From Clostridia bacterium (GTDB taxonomy: Bacteria; Bacillota; Clostridia; Oscillospirales; Acutalibacteraceae), in assembly GCA_017407755.1 (NCBI GenBank), contig JAFQVY010000020.1:62001-126000 (forward strand): a stretch of DNA of 64,000 bases. Reading direction: 5' to 3'. Numbering within the stretch: the first letter of the stretch is position 1; every line of letters starts with the position of its first letter. Under the pieces are notes generated by a model, which saw only the letters and a list, made by a program, of their open reading frames with translations, was not told the origin of the DNA and did no database searches. Positions 15,132-22,352 of the stretch are shown in pieces. The translations under genes were made by a program, and so were the position numbers.

Positions 15132-17354
15132 ATGGATACACAGGAAATCAGAAAGCATTTTTCTAAAATGAACGATATGCAGCAAAAGGCTGTTTTTCAT
15201 ACTGAAGGGCCTCTGCTTATCTTAGCAGGTGCAGGCTCAGGCAAAACCACAGTGCTTGTAAATAGAATTGCTTATATCTTGCAGTGCGGTCTTTGTGAGC
15301 CTTGGCAGATTTTAGCCATCACCTTTACCAACAAGGCGGCAACAGAGCTTAAAGAGCGTATCTGCAAATCCGTGCCCGAGGGCGGTGCTGATATATGGGC
15401 GTTTACCTTTCACTCTACCTGTGCAAGGATTTTACGCCGCTTTGGTGACAGAATAGGCTATGGTTCTCACTTTACAATTTACGATACCGACGACCAGAAG
15501 CGTCTTATGAAAGACATCTTAAAAGAGCTTAGTGTTGACGAAAAATATTTGCCTCATAAAACTGTCCTGACTGCAATTTCAAGAGCTAAAGACGAAATGA
15601 AAACAGCAGAGCAAATGAAGGCAGAAGCCGCTTTTGATGTCCGTCAGCAGACAATTGCAAAAGCCTACGGCATTTATCAGCAAAAGCTCAAAGCCGCCAA
15701 CGCTATGGATTTTGACGATATGCTATTAAACACAGTTGTCCTTTTTGAGGAAAATAAAGATGTTTTAGAGCTTTACAGACGTCAGTTCAAATACATAATG
15801 GTAGACGAATATCAGGACACAAACCGTGTTCAGTATAAATTCGTAAGTATGCTTGCAGGCTCAAGCGGCAACATCTGTGTAGTTGGCGACGACGACCAGA
15901 GTATCTATAAATTCCGCGGTGCCACCATAGAAAACATTCTGTCTTTTGAAGACACCTTTAAGGATTCTTCCGTAATCCGACTTGAGCAAAATTACAGAAG
16001 TACAAAAAATATCCTTGCCGCCGCCAATGACGTTATTAAGAATAACAAGGAGCGTAAAGGCAAAACCCTTTGGACAGAAAACGAAGAAGGCGAAAAAATC
16101 ACCATTCACACTGCTTACGACGAAAGGGAAGAGGCTCGATTTATTGCCGACATTATTCAGGACGAGGTGGCAAAGGGTGCCAATTATTCGGATTTTGCAA
16201 TTCTTTACAGAATGAACGCTCAGTCAAACTCCGTTGAGCAGGCTTTAGCCCGTGCAGGTGTTCCTCACCGAATTATCGGCGGACACCGCTTCTATGACAG
16301 AGAAGAAATCAAGGATATGACCGCTTACTTGCAGGTTATAAACAACCCCGACGACAGCTTAAGACTCAGCCGAATTATCAATAAGCCAAAGCGTGGTATA
16401 GGTGATACCACTGTGGGCAGAGCTCTTGACATCGGTGCGGGTATCGGCGAAAGCCTTTTTGAGGTAATCGGTCACGCCTCGGATTTTCCTGAGCTTTCCA
16501 GAGGTGCTTCAAAGCTGATGGCTTTTCATAGCCTTATTTCTGGTTTGATAGAAGCCGCAAACGATGAAGATACTTCTCTTGGAGAATTATATAACCTTAT
16601 TTTAGAGCACACCGACTATAAAAACTACCTTAAAGCCGAGAAAGAAAATGCCGACGAACGTATTGAGAATATCGACGAATTGCTTTCTAACATCAATACT
16701 TTTGAGAATGACTACGAGGACGAAGCCACTCTTTCTGCATTTTTAGAGGAAATCTCACTGCAGACTGATATTGACAATTACGATGCATCTGCCGACTGTG
16801 CCACTATGATGACTTTACATTCCTCAAAGGGTCTTGAGTTTCCCACGGTTTTCCTTATTGGTATGGAAGAAGGCATTTTTCCTTCAATTGCCGCTTTGAT
16901 GTCGGGTGAAGAGCTTGACGAGGAGCACCGCCTTGCTTACGTTGGTATAACGAGAGCCAAGAAAAAGCTTTATATGACCTGTACAAAAAGCCGTATGCTT
17001 TTCGGTTCTACCCAGCATAATAAGCTCAGCCGTTTTGCCGAGGAAATAAGCGAAAAGTATATTGAGCGTACAGGCGTTACCAAAGCCTTCACCTCTGCCG
17101 ATATGAGTTTCAGACAAACGGTTGGTGCAGACACAAAAAGCACCTACAATCCCTTTGCTCAGAAAAAGACCGCAACTACCGCCGCCACAGGTAACACATA
17201 TAAGGTTGGCGACAGAGTAAAGCACAAGGTTTTCGGAGTTGGCCTTGTTATTAAAGCAGAGCCTATGGGTAAAGACACTATGATGGAAATTTCTTTTGAC
17301 ACTGTGGGTACTAAAACCCTTATGGCAAACTTCAGCAAAATGGAGAAGTTATAA
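15132..17354 (+). CDS. pcrA: ATP-dependent DNA helicase PcrA/UvrD
   Basis: 740 residues of superfamily 1A helicase. It unwinds DNA 3' to 5' in repair, plasmid replication and clearing of RecA or RNA polymerase. The Q motif is MNDMQQKAVFH. Walker A is AGAGSGKTTVLVNR, motif II MVDEYQDTNRVQY, motif III VVGDDDQSIYKFRGA, motif IV RLEQNYRST, motif V LHSSKGLEFPTVFL and motif VI HRLAYVGITRAKKKL. The last 50 residues (YKVGDRVKHKVFGVGLVI) are the Tudor-like tail that in PcrA binds RNA polymerase. The start is set by the promoter position and an AGGG site. Length is normal for PcrA. Confidence 0.95.
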   Translation: MDTQEIRKHFSKMNDMQQKAVFHTEGPLLILAGAGSGKTTVLVNRIAYILQCGLCEPWQILAITFTNKAATELKERICKSVPEGGADIWAFTFHSTCARILRRFGDRIGYGSHFTIYDTDDQKRLMKDILKELSVDEKYLPHKTVLTAISRAKDEMKTAEQMKAEAAFDVRQQTIAKAYGIYQQKLKAANAMDFDDMLLNTVVLFEENKDVLELYRRQFKYIMVDEYQDTNRVQYKFVSMLAGSSGNICVVGDDDQSIYKFRGATIENILSFEDTFKDSSVIRLEQNYRSTKNILAAANDVIKNNKERKGKTLWTENEEGEKITIHTAYDEREEARFIADIIQDEVAKGANYSDFAILYRMNAQSNSVEQALARAGVPHRIIGGHRFYDREEIKDMTAYLQVINNPDDSLRLSRIINKPKRGIGDTTVGRALDIGAGIGESLFEVIGHASDFPELSRGASKLMAFHSLISGLIEAANDEDTSLGELYNLILEHTDYKNYLKAEKENADERIENIDELLSNINTFENDYEDEATLSAFLEEISLQTDIDNYDASADCATMMTLHSSKGLEFPTVFLIGMEEGIFPSIAALMSGEELDEEHRLAYVGITRAKKKLYMTCTKSRMLFGSTQHNKLSRFAEEISEKYIERTGVTKAFTSADMSFRQTVGADTKSTYNPFAQKKTATTAATGNTYKVGDRVKHKVFGVGLVIKAEPMGKDTMMEISFDTVGTKTLMANFSKMEKL

Positions 17355-17389
17355 TTCGCTTTACATATTGAGAATAGCTTTCACCAACG

Positions 17390-17426
17390 GCAGGTAGGTT
17401 TACTTTTAAACCTGCCTGCTTTTATA
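17390..17426 (+). terminator. Terminator of pcrA
   Basis: Stem GCAGGTAGGTTTA / TAAACCTGCCTGC (one G-T pair), loop CTTT, then TTTTATATTT. Confidence 0.88.
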
Positions 17427-17433
17427 TTTACTC

Positions 17434-17460
17434 ACAAAATTGAAGCTAACTCATAGTATA
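17434..17460 (+). promoter_or_regulatory. Possible sigma-K-type sporulation promoter
   Basis: AC at 17434, a 16-base gap, then CATAGTATA, which fits the Bacillus sigma-K form AC-N16-CATANNNTA. It is 27 bases upstream of the Cys-rich protein start. Short consensus, so chance is possible. Confidence 0.35.
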
Positions 17461-17486
17461 GAGTAAAACTATACGGAGGTAAGCTT

Positions 17487-18284
17487 ATGGCAGATAATGA
17501 AAATATCTCAATGTGCGACTGTACACAGGAAAGCTCAAATTGCGATTCTGTCTGCATTGATGCAATGCGAGTTTATGACAGTTGCAGTGACAAGGACTGC
17601 TTAACGGATTTGCACGTTTATTTTACCGACGCCGTACAGGCTCAGGTTGACAGTGCCGTAAACGTACGTTTGAAAGATGCTGACGTTGTAACAGTAACCA
17701 CTACCCTTGAGCCCGTACCCTTTAACAAGGGCTTCTATTCCGTTGACATCACCTTTTTCTTCGACATAACCCTTGACCTTTACACTTCTCCCGGTGCAGT
17801 TCCCATAACTGTTCAGGGTGTGGCAGTATTTAACAAAAAGGTAATTCTTTTCGGAAGCGACGGCTCTGTAAAGGTATTTACCAGCGAGTACGGCTCTGAC
17901 CCCTCAGAAGCTCAGACCTTAAGTCTTCCCAGAGTTAATGTTCAGGTAGCAAAGCCAATTGCACTTTCTGCACGAATAGGGGCTTGCTACTCAGGCTCTT
18001 GTGTGCCTTGCAGAGTGCCTCAGTGTGTATGCAACTGTGTTGGCGGCGAGCCCGTGGCAGAGGGCACTAAGTGTGTAACGGTTACATTAGGACTTTTCTC
18101 AATTGTTCAGATTGAAAGAAATGTACAGATGCTTGTAAAAGCCTACGATTTTTGTATTCCCAAAAAAGAATGCACAAATTCCACCGACAACCCCTGCGAG
18201 GTATTCTCACGCCTTGAATTTCCCAAAGACCAGTTTTTCCCGCCCAATATTTTCGACAAAGGCAATTCTTGCGGTTGCAGCTAA
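17487..18284 (+). CDS. Cys-rich protein of unknown function, possible spore-coat component
   Basis: 265 residues, no signal peptide or membrane helix. It has Cys clusters at the N-terminus (SMCDCTQESSNCDSVCID), the centre (GSCVPCRVPQCVCNCVGG) and the end (GNSCGCS). The middle is beta-rich. A conserved-looking tail reads NPCEVFSRLEFPKDQFFPPN. A cytosolic protein with this many cysteines suggests disulfide cross-linking in a spore coat, and the upstream site fits a mother-cell promoter, but neither is proof. I do not recognise a named family. A strong CGGAGG site sets the start. Confidence 0.7.
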   Translation: MADNENISMCDCTQESSNCDSVCIDAMRVYDSCSDKDCLTDLHVYFTDAVQAQVDSAVNVRLKDADVVTVTTTLEPVPFNKGFYSVDITFFFDITLDLYTSPGAVPITVQGVAVFNKKVILFGSDGSVKVFTSEYGSDPSEAQTLSLPRVNVQVAKPIALSARIGACYSGSCVPCRVPQCVCNCVGGEPVAEGTKCVTVTLGLFSIVQIERNVQMLVKAYDFCIPKKECTNSTDNPCEVFSRLEFPKDQFFPPNIFDKGNSCGCS

Positions 18285-18287
18285 GAA

Positions 18288-18312
18288 AAAAGCTCCCTTT
18301 TCGGGAGCTTTT
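18288..18312. terminator. Bidirectional terminator
   Basis: AAAAGCTCCC / GGGAGCTTTT with a short TTTTC loop between the convergent Cys-rich protein and alkaline phosphatase genes. Confidence 0.88.
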
Positions 18313-18316
18313 GTGT

Positions 18317-19531
18317 TTATTGACCGTTTTCGTTTAAGAACACTACCTCGGCTTCGCCGTAGGTGTCGTTAAGGGCTTGTCGCATAATTTTTGAAATATC
18401 TGTGTTGTCAATAATTTCCTCAGAGAAAAGCTCACCAGCCTTGGCACCTGCCGCAAAAAGCGGCACATTGGTGCTTGTGTGCTCACCGTTTGAGGTGAAA
18501 AGGTCGTTTGTAACGTTTTCAGGAGTTTTAACTTCGGGCACTAAAACTCCGCCTGTTTCGTGGTCGGCAGTTACAATTACAAGTGTGCCGGGATGCTTTT
18601 CTGCCCAAGAGAGGGTATAGTCGATGCACTTGTCAAAAGTCTGCATTTCCTTAATGGTGCCGTCCATATCAAGGTCAGCTTCGGTTATATCGATATAACT
18701 TTCTTCAACCATAAGGAAGAATCCGTTTTCATTGTCTAAAAGCTCAAGTGCCGATGCGGTCATATCTGTCAAAGAGGGAAGTCCTCCTGCATACATACCG
18801 CCCCAGTTGAAGGCGCCGATTACAGGAGTCTCAAGCTGGCTTTCATATAACTCATCAGCAGTTTTAATGTAGGTGTAGCCGTTTTTCTCAATTCTCTGTT
18901 GCATTTTTGCAGTATCGGTGTATTCACTGCCGCCGCCGTAAAGCACGTCAACCTTAGCGTTAATCATGTGTTTTAAAATAACGTTAAAAATACCTCGGTA
19001 ATCAGTATGTGCAACCATTCCTGCAGGAGTAGCGTGGGGAATAATCTGAGTATCCACAAGACCCGTCTTAAGACCTCTTGCTTTTGCAAACTCGATAATA
19101 GTTTCTACTCTTTCGTTGTTTTCGTCGACGCCGATACTTTGATTGTGGGTTTTAACGCCACAGCTCATTGCAGTTGACGCTGCCGCTGAGTCTGTAGTGC
19201 CGTCAAGAGAATCGGTGGTTACATAACATTTGTGGGGCATAGCACGCATTGCCAAGCTGTCACCCTTAATAATTTCAGCGTTTTCAATTATGTTTTCGCC
19301 CATACCGTCGCCAATCATAAGAATAATGTTTTTAACCTCAACATCTTCCTCAAGATTATATTCTGTGTAAGGCACAAAAGAAAGGTTGTCCGTTTCGACT
19401 TTGGGCAGGGTTTCTTCTGTTGCAGGAGTTGAAACAATGTCGGTTTGGTTTGTGTTTTCTTTTTCGCAGCCTGTAAAAAACAGGCAAAGCATAAGCAAAA
19501 CTGCGATAATACTTAAAATTCTACTTTTCAT
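18317..19531 (-). CDS. Alkaline phosphatase (PhoA family) lipoprotein
   Basis: 404 residues. A lipoprotein signal ends at FFTGCEK. The mature enzyme shows the metal site in IILMIGDGMG, the phospho-accepting serine in TDSAAASTAMSCG, metal ligands in VAHTDYRG and the ADHETGGVL motif near the end. It hydrolyses phosphate monoesters outside the membrane, anchored by lipid. The start at 19531 has a GAGG site; an in-frame ATG at 19561 would overlap the upstream HAD gene and lacks one. The HAD phosphatase gene lies upstream on the same strand, so they may share a transcript. No Pho box was identified. Confidence 0.92.
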   Translation of the reverse strand: MKSRILSIIAVLLMLCLFFTGCEKENTNQTDIVSTPATEETLPKVETDNLSFVPYTEYNLEEDVEVKNIILMIGDGMGENIIENAEIIKGDSLAMRAMPHKCYVTTDSLDGTTDSAAASTAMSCGVKTHNQSIGVDENNERVETIIEFAKARGLKTGLVDTQIIPHATPAGMVAHTDYRGIFNVILKHMINAKVDVLYGGGSEYTDTAKMQQRIEKNGYTYIKTADELYESQLETPVIGAFNWGGMYAGGLPSLTDMTASALELLDNENGFFLMVEESYIDITEADLDMDGTIKEMQTFDKCIDYTLSWAEKHPGTLVIVTADHETGGVLVPEVKTPENVTNDLFTSNGEHTSTNVPLFAAGAKAGELFSEEIIDNTDISKIMRQALNDTYGEAEVVFLNENGQ

Positions 19532-19545
19532 CTCAAAAACCTCAT

Positions 19546-20109
19546 TTATATATTTTTCCATGGCAAAAGCTTTTCGCCTTTAACCAAAAATGCTTCTTTT
19601 GCAAGTTTTGCCATAGGTGTGTCGCTTAAACTGTCAGAGTAAAACTTTTCAACACAAGCCTTGTTAAACTCTTTTTGAAATCTGGTTACCTTTTCCTGAC
19701 CCCAACAGTTAAGGCTTAAAAATTTGCCGTCGGTTTCTCTTACTTCTGTGCAGATAAGGTGGCTTATGTTAAGCTCTTTGCATATAGGCTCAAGCAAAAA
19801 TCTGGGGGATGCGGATATAATAACATCATCATCACGCTTCTGATTTAAGTAAAAGCTTTTGATTTTCTTCTTGTTTTTCTGCCAGAAATCAGAAACATCC
19901 TTATCTAAGTCGCAAAATTTAACAATGCTGAAAGCTTTTTCCTTAAAATCCTCTTTTCTGCCCCTTTTTAATATAAAGTACTTGACATAGCCTGCTATAA
20001 TAGAAGGAAGACGCCCCAGTGCTTTAGGATGGCGGAAAATACAAAAGATTAAAAAATCCGTCGAACTGTCGTTTTTGTAAATGGTTTTGTCAAAATCGTA
20101 GGCATTCAT
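19546..20109 (-). CDS. HAD-IB family phosphatase
   Basis: 187 residues. Motif I is YDFDKTIYKNDSS at the very N-terminus, motif II ISASP, and motif III lies near the YSDSLSDTPM segment, which replaces the usual GDSxxD. The cap is helical with a basic KYFILKRGRKEDF stretch. HAD-IB enzymes include phosphoserine phosphatases and lipid-phosphate phosphatases; the substrate here is not clear. It precedes the alkaline phosphatase gene with only 14 bases between them. Confidence 0.85.
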   Translation of the reverse strand: MNAYDFDKTIYKNDSSTDFLIFCIFRHPKALGRLPSIIAGYVKYFILKRGRKEDFKEKAFSIVKFCDLDKDVSDFWQKNKKKIKSFYLNQKRDDDVIISASPRFLLEPICKELNISHLICTEVRETDGKFLSLNCWGQEKVTRFQKEFNKACVEKFYSDSLSDTPMAKLAKEAFLVKGEKLLPWKNI

Positions 20110-20179
20110 ATTTATACTCCAATGGTTTGATAATACAATAATAATACGAAATTATGATTTAATCAAGAAAATTTACACC

Positions 20180-20208
20180 TTGTTAATTTATTGGGCCCGT
20201 TTTAATAT
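20180..20208 (+). promoter_or_regulatory. Promoter of the DUF5685 operon
   Basis: TTGTTA, 17-base spacer, TAATAT, about 30 bases before the GTG start. Confidence 0.6.
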
Positions 20209-20238
20209 TAATATAGTGCTTGAAAGGGGGAAAAAGCG

Positions 20239-21087
20239 GTGTTTGGATTTGTATATATAGACAAGCCTGAGCTTAAAATGAAAGACTACGAAGCTTACCG
20301 CGGCGTTTACTGCAGTCTTTGCAAAGCTTTGGGCAAGGAATACTCACCCTTTGCACGCTTTATTTTAAATTACGATTGCACCTTCCTTTCTCTTGTTTCT
20401 ATATCACGACAAAGTACCTGCCAAGGCTTTAAAAGCGGCAGATGTCCCTTTAATCCTGCAAAAAAATGCAATTACACAGTAGGGCAGGAGGAGTCACTTT
20501 CAAAGGGTGCGGCCCTTACCGTAATTACCTCTTACTATAAGCTTTTGGATAATATTGACGACAGCTCTTTCTTCAAGAAAATCGGCTGTACCCTTATCCG
20601 CCCTTTTTTCGCTCTCTGGCATAACAAGGCAAAAGCTAAGTTTCCTTCTTATGAGGAAGCTTTAAAAAATATGTACCTGTCTCAGCTTGAAGTTGAAAAA
20701 AGCGAAAATCCTTGCCTTGATATGGCGGCAGAGCCTACGGCAAAGATGCTCGAAACAGTTTTTAAGCTTGAAGCAAAAAACAAAAGCGAAGAATTAGCCT
20801 TTGCCCAGTTCGGCTATCACTTGGGCAGATGGATTTACCTTATGGACGCTTTCAAGGATTTTGCTGACGACCTTAGAAGCGGCGGTTTTAATCCGTTTAT
20901 ATTAAAATTCGGCAGTAACGTTGACAGTTCTGAAGCCGATGCGGTTATATCCCAATCTTACTATCTGCTAACCAAAGCCTATGAGCTTATTGACAAAAAT
21001 CGGTTTATTGATATACTTGACAATATAATATACAAAGGACTTGCAAAAAAGCAGAAGGAAACACTTTATCCCGAAAGGAAAGGTTAA
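20239..21087 (+). CDS. DUF5685 family protein
   Basis: 282 residues, mostly helical, no signal peptide. The N-terminus MFGFVYIDKPELKMKDYEAY and the Cys-bearing GVYCSLCKALG are family signatures. Further Cys residues (RCPFNPAKKCNY) could hold a metal. A later segment FGYHLGRWIYLMDAFKDFAD resembles the aspartate-rich helix of isoprenoid-type enzymes, but this is only a visual likeness. Function is unknown. GTG start with AAAGGGGG eight bases upstream. It is followed without a gap by the J-domain gene and a membrane protein gene. Confidence 0.8.
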   Translation: MFGFVYIDKPELKMKDYEAYRGVYCSLCKALGKEYSPFARFILNYDCTFLSLVSISRQSTCQGFKSGRCPFNPAKKCNYTVGQEESLSKGAALTVITSYYKLLDNIDDSSFFKKIGCTLIRPFFALWHNKAKAKFPSYEEALKNMYLSQLEVEKSENPCLDMAAEPTAKMLETVFKLEAKNKSEELAFAQFGYHLGRWIYLMDAFKDFADDLRSGGFNPFILKFGSNVDSSEADAVISQSYYLLTKAYELIDKNRFIDILDNIIYKGLAKKQKETLYPERKG

Positions 21088-21714
21088 ATGAATAAAAATC
21101 CCTACAGCGTTCTGGGTGTCAGCGAAAACGCCACAGATGCAGAGATTAAAAAAGCATACCGTGAGCTTGCAAAAAAGTATCATCCCGATAATTATCAGGA
21201 CAGCCCTCTTGCAGACGTTGCCTCAGAAAAAATGAAAGAGGTCAACGAAGCCTATGATGAAATTCAGAAGCTCAGACGTGAGGGCAGAGGCTACTCAAAC
21301 GCCGGTGCTTATAATACTTATACTTCTAATCAGAGGGGATATACCCACACCAATTACCCCGATGTAAGAAACTATATTGGGAGTGGCAGACTTGACGACG
21401 CCCAGACTATTTTAAACGGCGTACCTTTCGAAAAAAGAGATGCCGAGTGGTACTTCCTCTCAGGCATGATTGACTACCGCCGAGGCTGGACAGACAGAGC
21501 TTTTAATAATTTTAAAACTGCTTGCGATATGGAGCCTCAGAATAACGAGTTCAGACAGGCTTTCAATATGTGCAACCGTCAGCGTCAGTATTCAGGCACC
21601 CAGTACCAGACTACTCACGGCGGCGGATGCTCCACCTGCGACATTTGCTCAGGTCTTTTATGTGCCGACTGTTGCTGTGAATGTATGGGTGGCGACTGTA
21701 TACGCTGTTGCTAA
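21088..21714 (+). CDS. J-domain protein with Cys-rich tail
   Basis: 208 residues. Residues 1-65 are a J domain with the HPD motif ([13 protein letters not shown]), which stimulates DnaK-type Hsp70. A Gly/Tyr/Asn-rich linker follows, then a TPR-like helical part ([20 protein letters not shown]). The last 28 residues are extremely Cys-rich ([20 protein letters not shown]). It lacks the DnaJ zinc-finger repeats CxxCxGxG, so it is not the general DnaJ chaperone. It starts on the base after the DUF5685 stop, so the two are likely coupled. Confidence 0.85.
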   Translation: MNKNPYSVLGVSENATDAEIKKAYRELAKKYHPDNYQDSPLADVASEKMKEVNEAYDEIQKLRREGRGYSNAGAYNTYTSNQRGYTHTNYPDVRNYIGSGRLDDAQTILNGVPFEKRDAEWYFLSGMIDYRRGWTDRAFNNFKTACDMEPQNNEFRQAFNMCNRQRQYSGTQYQTTHGGGCSTCDICSGLLCADCCCECMGGDCIRCC

Positions 21715-21723
21715 GGTGAAAAT

Positions 21724-22245
21724 ATGAAAGCTCGTAAAATTGCTTTTGGCGGTGTTGTAGCGGCACTTTCTCTTGTGCTTATGCTCTTAACAGGCTTTTT
21801 GCCCTTTGGCACTTATGCATTTCCTTGCTTTGCAGGTATCTTGCTTACCGCCATTGTTATTGAGTTTGGTGTTCCTTGGGCGATTGGTGTCTATGCCGGC
21901 GTATCACTGCTTTCCTTTTTGTTGTTAACCGACAAAGAAGCCGCGCTTTATTACACCCTGATTTTAGGTATATATCCTGTGCTTAAAAGCTTTTTTGAAC
22001 GTATAAAACTTCGCTTTCTTAGTGTTATTCTAAAGCTAATTTATTTTAACATTATGGCAGTAGCGGCGTTTTACATAAGTATTTATGTTTTATCCGTGCC
22101 CATTGAAAGCTTCAGCCTTTTCGGCGTTAATCTGCCTTTGGTGTTCCTTTTGCTGGGAAATATTGTTTTTTTAGTTTATGACTTATGTGTCACAAGGCTT
22201 GTTGTTGCATATCTCAATGTCTGGCGGCACAGATTTAAATTTTGA
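21724..22245 (+). CDS. Multi-pass membrane protein of unknown function
   Basis: 173 residues with about five hydrophobic helices. The N-terminus MKARKIAFGGVVAALSLVLM resembles the first helix of ECF transporter S components, and size also fits, but no substrate clue is present. It lies ten bases after the J-domain gene and is probably co-transcribed with it. Confidence 0.6.
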   Translation: MKARKIAFGGVVAALSLVLMLLTGFLPFGTYAFPCFAGILLTAIVIEFGVPWAIGVYAGVSLLSFLLLTDKEAALYYTLILGIYPVLKSFFERIKLRFLSVILKLIYFNIMAVAAFYISIYVLSVPIESFSLFGVNLPLVFLLLGNIVFLVYDLCVTRLVVAYLNVWRHRFKF

Positions 22246-22254
22246 AATATGTTG

Positions 22255-22283
22255 TTGATTAGCAAAATGTGTTGTGTTATAAT
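22255..22283 (+). promoter_or_regulatory. Promoter of the secreted lysozyme gene
   Basis: TTGATT, 17-base spacer, TATAAT. Confidence 0.8.
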
Positions 22284-22308
22284 TAACATAAGGAAGTTTT
22301 GCATTCTT

Positions 22309-22339
22309 TGGGCGGAATTTTCCGCCCATTATTTTTTTA
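22309..22339 (+). terminator. Leader hairpin with T-run before the lysozyme gene
   Basis: Perfect stem GGGCGGAA / TTCCGCCC with a two-base loop, then ATTATTTTTTT. It lies after a good promoter and just before the ribosome site AAGGAGG at 22339. It looks like a terminator inside the leader and could attenuate the gene. Confidence 0.7.
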
Positions 22340-22352
22340 AGGAGGTAATAAC

